A DNA stretch of 64,000 nt from Achromobacter sp. AONIH1 (GTDB lineage: Bacteria; Pseudomonadota; Gammaproteobacteria; Burkholderiales; Burkholderiaceae_B), in NCBI RefSeq assembly GCF_002902905.1, contig NZ_CP026124.1, forward strand, positions 6,138,001 through 6,202,000. The letters are read 5' to 3'. This document shows, piece by piece, positions 28,205 to 37,311 of this stretch. The translations under genes and the position numbers were made by a program. The notes beneath the pieces were generated by a model, which ran no database searches, had not been told where the DNA came from, and worked only from the letters and a program-made list of their open reading frames with translations. Position 1 is the stretch's first letter. Every line of letters begins with the position of its first letter.

Positions 28205-28777
28205 CTACCGCAGCCTCAGCGAATCCAGCCAGAGATAGCCCGTCGGATTGTCCGGGCAGGGCCCGAAACCGCATTCCAGCGTCGTGCCGCCCAGATTGAC
28301 CAGCACGATGACGAAAAACAGGGCCATGACGAGCCAGCCCGCTAGCGGCACCTGCTTCTTGAGCATGCTGTCGCCCCATTTGCGGTCGGCCGACAGCATA
28401 AGCACGCAGAAGGCGATGAGCGCGACGAAGGCGATGAACGACCAGGTATAGAAATGCAGGCCCAGCAGCGTCGTGCCGTAGCCGGGATCGCCGGGCGCGA
28501 TGTGCAGCAGCACCTGCCGTCCGGAGGCCAGCATGCCGCCCAGCGCGGCGGCGATGACCATCGCATAGTGCATGGGCGACGGCCCCAGCCGCAGGTTCAA
28601 CAGCAAGCCCACGCCGGCCAGCATGAAGGCGACGCGCTGCAGCAGGCATAGCGGGCAAGGCGGCTCGTCGTAGGCGATCTGCCAGACGAAGGCCACGATC
28701 AGCACGGCGGTGACGCCCAGCAGGGCCAGGCCGTTCAGGAAGCGCGAGCCGCGCGCGGGGTTCGGAGAAAAGATCAT
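28205..28777 (-). CDS. dsbB: Disulfide bond formation protein B
   Basis: 190 residues, four membrane helices. Reoxidises DsbA and passes electrons to quinone. The first redox pair C41-P-L-C44 (PPCPLCLLQR) and the second periplasmic pair in 'LECGFGPCPDN' are both present. It lies 10 bp after the small DUF5993 gene. It separates purC from purE in this genome. Confidence 0.9.
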   Translation of the reverse strand: MIFSPNPARGSRFLNGLALLGVTAVLIVAFVWQIAYDEPPCPLCLLQRVAFMLAGVGLLLNLRLGPSPMHYAMVIAAALGGMLASGRQVLLHIAPGDPGYGTTLLGLHFYTWSFIAFVALIAFCVLMLSADRKWGDSMLKKQVPLAGWLVMALFFVIVLVNLGGTTLECGFGPCPDNPTGYLWLDSLRLR

Positions 28778-28787
28778 CGCCCCGCCC

Positions 28788-28946
28788 CTACAGCGACAGC
28801 GCCAGCGGACTGGTCATGTGGTGCTGGCACCAGGCGGCGAAGATCCCCAGGGTGACGATCCAGAAGGCGACCGCGGGACGGCGCTTTCCCAGCATGCCAA
28901 ACCACACCGCGACCAGTCCGGTCAGGAAAGGCAACATCATTACCAT
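28788..28946 (-). CDS. DUF5993-family small membrane protein
   Basis: 52 residues, two membrane helices (about 5-20 and 25-42), with a conserved 'CQHHMTSPLALSL' end. The ATG at 28946 follows AAGGAG. DUF5993 proteins are commonly encoded directly before dsbB-type genes, as here with 10 bp spacing, so a role in the periplasmic thiol-oxidation machinery is likely but unproven. Confidence 0.75.
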   Translation of the reverse strand: MVMMLPFLTGLVAVWFGMLGKRRPAVAFWIVTLGIFAAWCQHHMTSPLALSL

Positions 28947-29246
28947 GCGCAGCTCCTTTCTTGTTTCCGGCGGGCGGCGAGGCCCTGCTGCGGCGGCTGC
29001 GGGCCGCATCCGGTTGATGGCGAAAGAACTCCCGCGCGGCCTCGGCCCGGCGTCGGGAAGGAATGCGCTGGCGAGTATAGCGTCACATTAGGAAATAATT
29101 AGACGAAAAATGCGCATTTTCCAGCTTTTATTGATCAATGAAGACGCGGTTGCGGGCAGGAGCATGCGGCGCAAGGCGTGAGGTGGCGCCGGCAATCTCG
29201 GACTTGTCCGACCTTGCGGCATCGCCTATTCCCGGTGGATTCCGGG
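28947..29246. other. Intergenic region with dsbB-operon promoter
   Basis: About 300 bp. An AT-rich patch at 29085-29145 and a TATACT candidate -10 on the minus strand (near 29075) probably belong to the leftward DUF5993-dsbB unit. No gene seen. Confidence 0.45.
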
Positions 29247-29288
29247 AAAAAAAAGAACCCCTCGCAGCGCTTGCGCTGCGAGGGGTTC
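29247..29288 (-). terminator. Intrinsic terminator of purC
   Basis: A 16-bp near-perfect stem (29255-29270 with 29273-29288, GAACCCCTCGCAGCGC and its complement) followed on the minus strand by a run of eight T (A-run at 29247-29254). It lies just past the purC stop. Confidence 0.92.
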
Positions 29289-29316
29289 GGATCGTGCCAG
29301 AGCCGGCAACCGGCGA

Positions 29317-30198
29317 TCAGGCCATCAGGCGGTCCAGCGCCTCGCGGTACTTGGCGGCGGTCTTTTCCAGCACATCCTGAGGCAGGCGCGGGGCCGGCGG
29401 CGTCTTGTCCCAGGTCTGGGTCTCGAGCCAGTCGCGCACGAACTGCTTGTCGAACGACGGCGGGCTGATGCCCACGCGGTAGCCGTCGGCCGGCCAGAAG
29501 CGCGAGGAATCGGGCGTCAGCACTTCGTCCATCAGGTAGAGCGTGCCGTCGTCGTCCAGGCCGAACTCGAACTTGGTGTCGGCGATGATGATGCCCTTGG
29601 TCGCGGCAAAGCGCGCGGCTTCGGTGTACAGCTTGAGCGTCACGTCGCGGATGCGCTCGGCCATTTCCTGACCGACTTCCTTGACCACGTGGGCGAAGTC
29701 CACGTTTTCATCGTGCATGCCGAACTCCGCCTTGGCGGCCGGCGTGAAGATCGGCTCGGGCAACTGGCTGGCCTGCTGCAGGCCGGCGGGCAGCTTGATG
29801 CCGCAGACCGAGCCGGTGGCCTGGTAGTCCTTCCAGCCCGAACCGATCAGGTAGCCGCGCGCGACGGCCTCGACCAGGATGGGCTTGAGGCGCTTGACCA
29901 CCACGGCGCGGCCGCGCACCTGGTCGACCTCGTCGGCCGCCACCACGTCTTCCGGCTTCACGCCGGTGGAATGGTTGGGCAGGATGTGGGCGAGCTTCTG
30001 CAGCCAGAACTCGGTCAGTTCGGTCAGCACCTGGCCCTTGCCGGGGATGGGATCGTCGAGGATCACGTCGAAGGCGGAGATGCGGTCCGATGCGACGATC
30101 AGCAACTTGTCGTCGCCCACCGCGTACATGTCGCGCACCTTGCCGCGTCCCAGCAGCGGCAAGGACTTGATGCTGGATTGATGCAAAGCAGAAGTCAC
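29317..30198 (-). CDS. purC: SAICAR synthase
   Basis: 293 residues. Condenses CAIR with aspartate using ATP in purine synthesis, the step after PurE. The longer, yeast-type form, compared with about 237 residues in E. coli. Motifs: '[19 protein letters not shown]', '[20 protein letters not shown]' (20 residues) and '[13 protein letters not shown]'. It is transcribed alone between its own terminator and the upstream GFA gene region. Confidence 0.97.
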   Translation of the reverse strand: MTSALHQSSIKSLPLLGRGKVRDMYAVGDDKLLIVASDRISAFDVILDDPIPGKGQVLTELTEFWLQKLAHILPNHSTGVKPEDVVAADEVDQVRGRAVVVKRLKPILVEAVARGYLIGSGWKDYQATGSVCGIKLPAGLQQASQLPEPIFTPAAKAEFGMHDENVDFAHVVKEVGQEMAERIRDVTLKLYTEAARFAATKGIIIADTKFEFGLDDDGTLYLMDEVLTPDSSRFWPADGYRVGISPPSFDKQFVRDWLETQTWDKTPPAPRLPQDVLEKTAAKYREALDRLMA

Positions 30199-30507
30199 GG
30201 GAATGGCCTATGGCAAAAATGAAGATTCCCGCCTCGGGCCGAGCGCCAGGGCGGGAACAAGACGAAACCGGGAATCCGCGGGGCGAGGCGGGCGCCGGAA
30301 GCGCGGATCCTGCAAAGCGCATAGATTACTGCAAATAGGCCCGCCTTGCCGCGCGCGCGGGACCGGGTTAGCCTCTGATCCGGCCGCCGGGTCCGGTGGC
30401 CGCAGCACACATTCGCGCCGACCGCCCGGACGTTTCCTGCCCAGACCGGCACGCAGGATCAGGCCGGGGCGCAACGGCGCATATCCCTTGCCCGGAGACA
30501 GAGTCGT
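30199..30507. other. Divergent intergenic region purC/GFA
   Basis: About 310 bp that must contain the promoters for leftward purC and the rightward GFA gene. No clear -35/-10 pair, riboswitch or operator was recognised. Confidence 0.4.
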
Positions 30508-30966
30508 ATGCAGGATGCTTTCCAAAAACGCACCTCGAAGACTGACGCGCAGGTGCACTTCACCGGCGGCTGCCAATGCGGCGCCATACGCTACGCGGTC
30601 ACCGACGAGCCGATCACGGCCGCCACCTGTCATTGCCGCGACTGCCAGTATTCCAGCGGCGGCGCGCCGGCCCACGCGCTGCTGTTCCCGGCGGGATCGG
30701 TCACGCTGCTGCGCGGCGCGGCCAAGGAGCACCGCTACCGCGGCGGTTCGGGCCGCGCCGTCATGCGCAGCTTCTGCCCGGACTGTGGCACGCCGCTATT
30801 CGGCGGCACCGAGGGCGCCAACTACGACGTGGTCCGCGCCGGCTCGCTGGACGACCCGGAAGCCTTCCGCGCGCGGGTCAGCCTGTGGACCGGCTCGGCG
30901 CCGTCCTGGCACCACATCGATGCCGCCGCGCCCAGTTTTCCAGGCAATGCGCCACCGATAGCCTGA
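30508..30966 (+). CDS. GFA-family zinc protein
   Basis: 152 residues of the glutathione-dependent formaldehyde-activating (GFA, CENP-V) fold. Zinc-binding cysteine pairs are visible: 'GGCQCGAIRY', 'CHCRDCQYSSG' and 'SFCPDCGTPLF'. Despite the family name, most members have no proven activity. A second GFA gene lies at 59552. It ends convergently to fba with a shared terminator. Confidence 0.88.
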   Translation: MQDAFQKRTSKTDAQVHFTGGCQCGAIRYAVTDEPITAATCHCRDCQYSSGGAPAHALLFPAGSVTLLRGAAKEHRYRGGSGRAVMRSFCPDCGTPLFGGTEGANYDVVRAGSLDDPEAFRARVSLWTGSAPSWHHIDAAAPSFPGNAPPIA

Positions 30967-30996
30967 GGCCGACGCGCTATGCGGCGGCAAAACAGC

Positions 30997-31029
30997 AAAA
31001 AGGGCGAGTCCTGCAGGACTCGCCCTTTT
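30997..31029. terminator. Bidirectional terminator between GFA gene and fba
   Basis: A 14-bp perfect stem (30998-31011 with 31016-31029) around a TGCA loop, with A-run on one side and T-run on the other, placed between two converging genes. Confidence 0.9.
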
Positions 31030-31079
31030 CTTCATGCCACATCAGGACTGCCATGGAGGGCAGTCCATCTTTGCATGGC

Positions 31080-32144
31080 TTACTGCACCACTTGCGCCAG
31101 CTTGCCCGAGGCGTACTGGGCGGCGATCTCGGTCAGCGGCAGGGCCTTGATCTTGCTGGCGTTGCCGGCGGTACCGAACTCGGTGTAGCGGGCGACACAG
31201 ATCGCCTTGGCGGCGGCGCGCGCCGGCTTCAGGTATTCGCGCGGATCGAACTTGCTGGGGTTCTCGGCGAAGAAGCGACGGACGGCGCCGGTCATGGCCA
31301 GGCGGATGTCGGTGTCGATGTTGATCTTGCGCACGCCAAACTTGATGGCTTCCTGGATTTCCTCGACGGGCACGCCGTAGGTTTCCTTCATGTCGCCGCC
31401 GAACTCGCGGATCTCGGCCAGCAGTTCCTGCGGCACGCTGGAGCTGCCGTGCATCACCAGGTGGGTGTTGGGCAGGCGGGCGTGGATTTCCTTGATGCGG
31501 GCGATCGACAGGATGTCGCCGGTGGGCTTGCGCGTGAACTTGTAGGCGCCGTGGCTGGTGCCGATGGCGATGGCCAGGGCGTCCAGCTGGGTCTTGCGCA
31601 CGAAGTCGGCGGCCTGCTCGGGATCGGTCAGCAACTGGTCCATGGTCAGCTTGCCGTCGGCGCCGTGGCCGTCTTCCTTGTCGCCCTGCATGGTTTCCAG
31701 CGAACCCAGGCAGCCCAGTTCGCCTTCGACCGTCACGCCCAGCTTGTGGGCGATGTCCACGACCTTCTTGGTCACGTCGACGTTGTAGTCGTAGTCGGCG
31801 ATGGTCTTGCCGTCTTCCTTCAGCGAGCCGTCCATCATCACGCTGGAGAAGCCCAGGTTGATGGCGCCCTGGCAGATGGCCGGCGACTGGCCGTGATCCT
31901 GGTGCATGACCACGGGAATGTGGGGGTAGGACTCCACGGCGGCCTGGATCAGGTACTTCAGGAAACCTTCGCCCGCGTATTTGCGCGCGCCGGCCGAGGC
32001 CTGCATGATCACCGGGCTGTCGGTCTCCGCCGCGGCTTCCATGATGGCCTGGACCTGTTCCAGGTTGTTGACGTTGAAAGCCGGGATGCCATAGCCATGC
32101 TCGGCGGCATGGTCGAGCAACTGGCGCATGGAGACTAGGGCCAT
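31080..32144 (-). CDS. fba: Class II fructose-1,6-bisphosphate aldolase
   Basis: 354 residues, zinc-dependent aldolase of glycolysis/gluconeogenesis. Zinc and active-site motifs: '[11 protein letters not shown]', 'VEGELGCLG', '[10 protein letters not shown]' and '[10 protein letters not shown]'; the C-terminal '[12 protein letters not shown]' is typical. The sequence belongs to the Calvin-subtype branch common in betaproteobacteria. The start has AGGAGG 7 bp upstream. Confidence 0.97.
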   Translation of the reverse strand: MALVSMRQLLDHAAEHGYGIPAFNVNNLEQVQAIMEAAAETDSPVIMQASAGARKYAGEGFLKYLIQAAVESYPHIPVVMHQDHGQSPAICQGAINLGFSSVMMDGSLKEDGKTIADYDYNVDVTKKVVDIAHKLGVTVEGELGCLGSLETMQGDKEDGHGADGKLTMDQLLTDPEQAADFVRKTQLDALAIAIGTSHGAYKFTRKPTGDILSIARIKEIHARLPNTHLVMHGSSSVPQELLAEIREFGGDMKETYGVPVEEIQEAIKFGVRKINIDTDIRLAMTGAVRRFFAENPSKFDPREYLKPARAAAKAICVARYTEFGTAGNASKIKALPLTEIAAQYASGKLAQVVQ

Positions 32145-32366
32145 GAGTGGTCCTCCTAAGGGTGCAGTTTATTGAGAGATGATTGAAACCTGCTGATAAG
32201 GAGGGATTTTACGGGGGATTCGCGGAAAGGTCTTGCAACCCTATGTCCACATGCTTCCGGACGAGGGCGGCGGCGCCGGGAGAAGCCCTCGGGGAACGCC
32301 TGACGGCGGCCGGCGCGGGTCGAGGCGGGCTCCCCCGCCCCCGACGTTCGGGGCAGGCCCGCATGT

Positions 32367-33266
32367 TCAGGGCAGACCCGCATGCGGCACGTCGACCCGG
32401 GCGACCAGGATGCGGCCTTCTGGCTTGGCGCGGCGATTGGCCTCGATGAAATCCGGCGCGGCCGCCATGAACAACGTGCGGCCATCGGGCCCGCCCAGCG
32501 CCGCCGCGAAGATTCCCAGTTCGCCGGTGTCGATCTGCTCCAGGATGCGGCCGCCGCGCGCCACGCGCACGATGCGCTTGCCGATGGCGTCGGCCACCCA
32601 CAGCGCGCCCTCGGCGTCCAGCGCGCCACCGTCCGGACCGATGGCCGAGGCGGCGATCAGCGTGTGCAGGTCATCCGAGGCCGGCAGCGCGCCGAAGTCG
32701 GCCCAGTCGCGACGCGGGCCGAGGCCGCCGTCGGCCAGGATGTCGAATTCCGAGATGCGATTGCCGAAGGTCTCGTTGACGATCAGGGTCTTGCCGTCGG
32801 GCGTGATGAAGGAGCCGTTGGGAAAGCACAGCCCGTCGGCCACGGCGCGGGCCGAGCCGTCCGGATCGACCCGGACGACGGTGGTGGTGGCGACGGGCTC
32901 GCCCGCCATCAGATCGAAGCCGAAATTGCCCACGTAGGCCCGCCCCTGGCCGTCGACCACCATGTCGTTGATCGGGCCGCCAGTCAGGGCGCTCAGGTCG
33001 GCGTGCACGACCAGCGTCCCGTCCGCCTCCCGGCGCAGCACCTTGCGGTCCTTCATGGAGGACACCAGCATGCGGCCGTCGGGCAGCCAGCCCAGGCCGG
33101 ATGGCTGCTGCGGCACCCTGCAGATCTGCTCGATGCGCCCTTCGAGATCGACGGCGATCACCTGCTCGGTGTAGAAGTCCGACGCCCACAGGCGCCCGTC
33201 GCGCCAGCGCAGGCCCTCGAGATAGGTATAACCGGAGGCCAGCACGGACAATTCGCGTTTCGGCAT
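32367..33266 (-). CDS. SMP-30/gluconolactonase/LRE-family hydrolase
   Basis: 299 residues, six-bladed beta-propeller. Calcium-dependent lactonases of this family hydrolyse sugar lactones. Family features: 'LEGLRWRDGRLWASDFY' near the N-terminus (Glu metal ligand), 'GGPINDMVVDGQGRAYVGNFG' in the middle (core NDMVVDGQGRAYVGN), and 'DAEGALWVADAIG' near the end. The ATG at 33266 follows GGAGACAGAG and is preferred over an in-frame upstream codon in low-complexity sequence. Substrate unknown. Confidence 0.88.
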   Translation of the reverse strand: MPKRELSVLASGYTYLEGLRWRDGRLWASDFYTEQVIAVDLEGRIEQICRVPQQPSGLGWLPDGRMLVSSMKDRKVLRREADGTLVVHADLSALTGGPINDMVVDGQGRAYVGNFGFDLMAGEPVATTTVVRVDPDGSARAVADGLCFPNGSFITPDGKTLIVNETFGNRISEFDILADGGLGPRRDWADFGALPASDDLHTLIAASAIGPDGGALDAEGALWVADAIGKRIVRVARGGRILEQIDTGELGIFAAALGGPDGRTLFMAAAPDFIEANRRAKPEGRILVARVDVPHAGLP

Positions 33267-33594
33267 TGCTCTGTCTCCATTATTTTTGCGTGACTGCCGC
33301 CGGCGCGCCGGCGGACCGGGCCCTCTCCCGCTCCTTCCGGGGCGGTACGGGGACAAATGATTTTGTCATGACTCAACCGTCCCCAACCTTACAACTAACT
33401 GTCAGCTACTCGGGGTTAACATCGCGCCCCGAGGGTTAACCCGCGCAGCCGCAGCACGCCGCGCACGGCCGTTTCCGCCTGCGGAACCGGCCTGGCTTGC
33501 CCTGGCATTCCATCATCAGACCGCTAGTCCCGCCCCGTGCCGGCGGCAGGCTTCACGCCAGGCGACCCGGTCCTCCGTTTTGCGTTTTACCGAT
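33267..33594. other. Divergent intergenic region with paired GGGTTAAC repeats
   Basis: About 330 bp between the leftward SMP-30-like gene and the rightward symporter gene. Two GGGTTAAC copies (33413-33420 and 33433-33440) are spaced exactly 20 bp, two helical turns, and a CTCGGGG/CCCCGAG dyad (33409-33433) overlaps them. This could be a dimer-of-dimers operator. No gene seen. Confidence 0.4.
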
Positions 33595-34905
33595 ATGAAT
33601 ACGAAAAAACTGACGCGCTACATCGGCCTGGCCATGGTGCTCGGCGTCTTGGTGGGATACCTCTGCAACAAGTACGCGCAGAACGCGCAGGAGGCCAAGC
33701 AGATCGCCTCGTACTTCAGCCTGATCACCGACATCTTCCTGCGCATGATCAAGATGATCATCGCGCCCCTGGTGTTCGCCACCCTGGTCTCGGGCCTGGC
33801 CAGCATGAGCGACGCCAGCGCCGTCGGCCGCATCGGCCTGCGCGCCATGTTCTGGTTCATCACCGCCTCGGCCATCTCGCTGCTGCTGGGCCTGATGCTG
33901 GTGAACGTGTTCCAGCCCGGCGCCCACCTGAACCTGGCGCTGCCGGACACGAGCCTCACCTCCGGCCTGAAGACCGGCGACTTCACGCTCAAGACCTTCA
34001 TCACCCACGTCTTCCCCAAGAGCATCGCCGAGGCGATGGCCAATAACGAGATCCTGCAGATCCTGGTGTTCTCGCTGTTCTTCGGCGCGGCGCTGTCGTT
34101 CATCCGCGGCAAGGGCCACAACACCATCTTCAACATGATCGACGAACTGGCCAAGATCATGTTCCGCGTCACCGACTATGTGATGCGCTTCGCGCCGCTG
34201 GGCGTGTTCGCCGCCATGGCCGCCGCCATTACGACCGAGGGCCTGGGCGTGCTGGTCAGCTACGGCAAGCTGATCGGCGAGTTCTACCTGGGCCTGGCGC
34301 TGCTGTGGGCCATCCTGTTCGCGGTCGGCTACCTGTTCCTGGGCAAGTCCACGTTCCGTCTGGGCGGCCTGATCAAGGAGCCCACCCTGCTGGCCTTCTC
34401 GACCGCCAGCAGCGAATCGGCCTATCCCAAGACCATCGAGGCGCTCTCGCGTTTCGGCGTGTCCAAGCGCATCTCGGGCTTCGTGCTGCCGCTGGGCTAT
34501 TCGTTCAACCTGGACGGCTCGATGATGTACCAGTCCTTCGCGGTGCTGTTCATCGCGCAGGCCTACAACATCGAAATGAGCTTCTCGCAACAGCTGACGC
34601 TGCTGCTGGTGCTGATGGTGACCAGCAAGGGCATGGCCGGCGTGGCGCGCGCCTCGCTGGTGGTGGTGGCCGCCACGCTGCCGATGTTCCACCTGCCGGA
34701 AGCCGGCCTGCTGCTCATTATGGGCATCGACCAGTTCTTCGACATGGGCCGCACCGCCACCAACGTGGTGGGCAACAGCCTGGCCACCGCGGTGATCGCC
34801 AAGATGGAAGGCGGCGAGGATGATCCGACCACGGCCGCGGCCGGCGAAGCCGCCGCGCCGCAGGCGCAGGAAGCGCCGGCGAAACCGGCCTCTCAGAGCG
34901 TGTAA
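33595..34905 (+). CDS. Dicarboxylate/amino-acid:cation symporter (DAACS/SDF family)
   Basis: 436 residues. About eight membrane helices plus two re-entrant loops. The serine-rich hairpin 'FSTASSESAYPKT' and the 'YSFNLDGSMMYQSF' segment (corresponding to NMDGT in homologues) form the substrate and cation site. The last motif is 'FFDMGRTATNVVGNSLA'. Substrate could be glutamate/aspartate or C4-dicarboxylates. The C-terminal 30 residues are an Ala/Pro/Glu-rich tail. The start is ATG 33595; no strong ribosome-binding site. Confidence 0.93.
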   Translation: MNTKKLTRYIGLAMVLGVLVGYLCNKYAQNAQEAKQIASYFSLITDIFLRMIKMIIAPLVFATLVSGLASMSDASAVGRIGLRAMFWFITASAISLLLGLMLVNVFQPGAHLNLALPDTSLTSGLKTGDFTLKTFITHVFPKSIAEAMANNEILQILVFSLFFGAALSFIRGKGHNTIFNMIDELAKIMFRVTDYVMRFAPLGVFAAMAAAITTEGLGVLVSYGKLIGEFYLGLALLWAILFAVGYLFLGKSTFRLGGLIKEPTLLAFSTASSESAYPKTIEALSRFGVSKRISGFVLPLGYSFNLDGSMMYQSFAVLFIAQAYNIEMSFSQQLTLLLVLMVTSKGMAGVARASLVVVAATLPMFHLPEAGLLLIMGIDQFFDMGRTATNVVGNSLATAVIAKMEGGEDDPTTAAAGEAAAPQAQEAPAKPASQSV

Positions 34906-34908
34906 GAC

Positions 34909-34937
34909 AAAAACGGGCCGAATGGCCCGTTTTTTTT
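34909..34937 (+). terminator. Intrinsic terminator of the symporter gene
   Basis: A 9-bp stem AAACGGGCC/GGCCCGTTT with a short loop and eight T residues, directly after the stop codon. Confidence 0.92.
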
Positions 34938-34973
34938 GTACCGCCGTTCCGTCGCGCGGTTCAGTCGCGCCGT

Positions 34974-35408
34974 TCAGTCATTGACCGAACAGGCCACCGG
35001 CTCGCCGTCCTCGAACTCCACGTCGTAGGTATGGACCGGGTCCCAGGGCAGCGTGAACCATAGCTCGTAGCCTTCACCGTCCTCGTCGAACAGCCACAGC
35101 GCGCGCAGCACCGCCTTGCCGGCCATGGCCTCGGCGGTTTCCTCGGCCAGCAGCTGGTCGTCCTCGTAGCCGTGCTTCTTGCACTGTTCGTAGGAATAAT
35201 GATCGAGCAGGAATTCGGACGCGGCCAGGACGTGGTCGTCCAGCTTGTCGATGATGCTCTTGACCGCCTTGGACGCGCCGCTGCCGGGTTCTTCGCCATC
35301 GGTCTGGATCATGACGTGGATGGGCGGACGTCCGGCGCCGGCCGGCACCAGCTCGGCCGCCCACAAATCGGGCTCTTCGGGATCCTGGGTGAAATTGAAT
35401 CGCGCCAT
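34974..35408 (-). CDS. Small acidic protein of unknown function
   Basis: 144 residues, strongly acidic (many Asp/Glu in 'WLFDEDGEGYELWF' and 'DVEFEDGEPVACSVND'). Mixed alpha/beta with no signal peptide or membrane segment. The ATG at 35408 is preceded by GGAGC. The layout loosely recalls DUF2262-like proteins, but this is not certain. The gene follows the MOSC gene on the same strand after 146 bp. Confidence 0.7.
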   Translation of the reverse strand: MARFNFTQDPEEPDLWAAELVPAGAGRPPIHVMIQTDGEEPGSGASKAVKSIIDKLDDHVLAASEFLLDHYSYEQCKKHGYEDDQLLAEETAEAMAGKAVLRALWLFDEDGEGYELWFTLPWDPVHTYDVEFEDGEPVACSVND

Positions 35409-35554
35409 CGCGGGCTCCGTGTAAGGCTGGGGCATGCCAACATGCCATGCCCGCCATTTAAGCAGAACCGCGCCGCCGCGTCTGTGACCGAGGGCGACGT
35501 TTTTGCCTCGCGGCATCTTCGCCCCAGCGGCAGGGCCGGATGGCGCTGGCGCCG

Positions 35555-36103
35555 CTACACCCGTTCCAGCGCCCGGTACGGCGGCGCGGGCAGCTCGACC
35601 AGGATGCGGTCGCCCCCGGCCACCCTGCCGCCCGCCAGCACCACGCCCATGACGCCAGCCTTGCGGATCAGGCTGCCATCGGGGTTGCGCCCCAGCACGG
35701 CAGCGGTCAGGCCCCGTTGATAGTCGTCCAGCTGCGAGCAGGGATTGCGCAGGCCCGTGATCTCGACGATCGCCTCGGGCCCGATGCGCAGCCGCGCGCC
35801 GCGCGGCAGGCCCAGCAGGTCGATGCCGCGCGTGGTGACGTTCTCGCCCATGACGCCCGGCCCGACCCGGAAACCGGCCCCGGTCAACTCGTCCAGCAGC
35901 TCGCCGTGGATCAGATGCACCTGCCGCAGATTGGGCTGGGTGGGATCGGCTCGGACCCGGGAACGGTGCTTGACCGTGACGCCCATGTGCGCGTCGCCCT
36001 CCACGCCCAGCCCGGCCAGCAGCGTGATGGCCGGCTGCAACGGCTTGCTGAAGCCATGCCCGGGGCTGGCGGCCACGGCTTGCACAACGGCGTGTGTTGA
36101 CAT
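35555..36103 (-). CDS. MOSC domain protein
   Basis: 182 residues. MOSC fold with 'GLGVEGDAHMG', 'RQVHLIHGELLDEL', 'GVMGENVTTRGIDLLGL' and the conserved Cys in 'EITGLRNPCSQLDDYQRG'. MOSC proteins of the YiiM type handle molybdenum-sulfur chemistry or reduce N-hydroxylated compounds. The gene starts 17 bp after the phnM stop with its own GGAG, so it is probably the last gene of the C-P lyase operon. Confidence 0.88.
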   Translation of the reverse strand: MSTHAVVQAVAASPGHGFSKPLQPAITLLAGLGVEGDAHMGVTVKHRSRVRADPTQPNLRQVHLIHGELLDELTGAGFRVGPGVMGENVTTRGIDLLGLPRGARLRIGPEAIVEITGLRNPCSQLDDYQRGLTAAVLGRNPDGSLIRKAGVMGVVLAGGRVAGGDRILVELPAPPYRALERV

Positions 36104-36120
36104 CGACGACTCCTGCGGGA

Positions 36121-37311
36121 TCAGGCGGCCACGGCCACGGCCGGCGCGTGCGCGCTGTCCGGATGATAGTGGGTCGAGAACACCAGCCGCCCAGCCGACC
36201 AGGTATGGCTGACCAGCGGCTGCCCGCCAACCCGCGCCACCGCGATCAGATCGGCGCGCAAGCCCGGCGCGATGCGGCCGCGATCATCCAGGCCGCAGGC
36301 GCGGGCCGGATTGGCCGTCACCAGCGCGACGGCCTGCGGCAGGCTCAGATCGGTCTGCGACGCGACGGCGTGGGCGGCGGCGATCATCGTGGACGGCTGA
36401 TAGTCCGAACACAGGCAGCTGGCCACGCCGGCGCGGATCGCGTCGATGGCCCGCATCGAGCCGCTCTGGCTCTGGCCGCGCAGCACATTGGGCGCGCCCA
36501 GGATGGTGGGCAGCCCGCAAGACACTGCGGCGCGCGCCGTGTCCAGCGTGATGGGGAACTCGCTCATGGCCACGCCCAGGTTGCGCATGGTGGCGATGCG
36601 CTGGATGGAATCGTCGTCGTGGCTGGCGGTGGGAATGCCCAGGGCGTGCGCGTGCGCCAGCAGCGCCTCGACCCGCGCCACCGAACCGTCCAGCGCGCGC
36701 GTCTTGGCCCGCGCCGCCTCTTCGGCCTGCTCGCGGCTCATCGCGTGGTTGCCCATCATGTATTGCAGATAGGACTCCAGCGTCTTGAACTGGCCCTGCC
36801 CCGGCGAATGATCCATCACCGACAGCAGGTCCACCGCGCCCTCGTCCATCAACGCCCGCAACACGACCACCGCCGTGGGGTCGGTGACTTCGTAGCGGCA
36901 ATGGACGCGGTTGTCCACCAGGCTGTGGCGACGGTGGGCTCGCAGCGCGCGCACCACCTCGGCGGCGGTCTGGTTATTGCGCACGCCCCATTCGCTATTG
37001 GCGAAGGACAGCGCGTGATACGGCGTGGTGATGCCGGCGGCCGCGTTGCGACGGTCGACCTGGGCCACGGCGAAATCCAGCGGGAACAGCACGCGCGAAC
37101 GAGGCTCGGCCTCTTTTTCGATGGCGTCGCTGTGCAGGTCGATCAGGCCCGGCATCAGCGTCTGGCCGCGCAGCGCGATCTCGCGGGCGGGCCGCGCGCC
37201 GGCCGGTTCGATGGCGGCGATGCGGCCGTCCTCGATCAGCACGGCGCTGTCTTCCAGCACACGGTCTTCCAGCACCACGCGGGCATGGGTGAGATAGGTG
37301 CCTTGCATCAT
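36121..37311 (-). CDS. phnM: Alpha-D-ribose 1-methylphosphonate 5-triphosphate diphosphatase
   Basis: 396 residues, amidohydrolase-fold enzyme of the C-P lyase pathway. It releases pyrophosphate from the ribose-1-phosphonate 5-triphosphate made by PhnGHIL, giving the substrate of PhnJ. Metal-binding motifs: 'LMPGLIDLHSDAIEKEAEPR' (20 residues), 'DHSPGQGQF' and 'TASHDDDS'. Start overlaps the phnL stop by 4 bp. A second PhnM is encoded at 43194-44399. Confidence 0.94.
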   Translation of the reverse strand: MMQGTYLTHARVVLEDRVLEDSAVLIEDGRIAAIEPAGARPAREIALRGQTLMPGLIDLHSDAIEKEAEPRSRVLFPLDFAVAQVDRRNAAAGITTPYHALSFANSEWGVRNNQTAAEVVRALRAHRRHSLVDNRVHCRYEVTDPTAVVVLRALMDEGAVDLLSVMDHSPGQGQFKTLESYLQYMMGNHAMSREQAEEAARAKTRALDGSVARVEALLAHAHALGIPTASHDDDSIQRIATMRNLGVAMSEFPITLDTARAAVSCGLPTILGAPNVLRGQSQSGSMRAIDAIRAGVASCLCSDYQPSTMIAAAHAVASQTDLSLPQAVALVTANPARACGLDDRGRIAPGLRADLIAVARVGGQPLVSHTWSAGRLVFSTHYHPDSAHAPAVAVAA

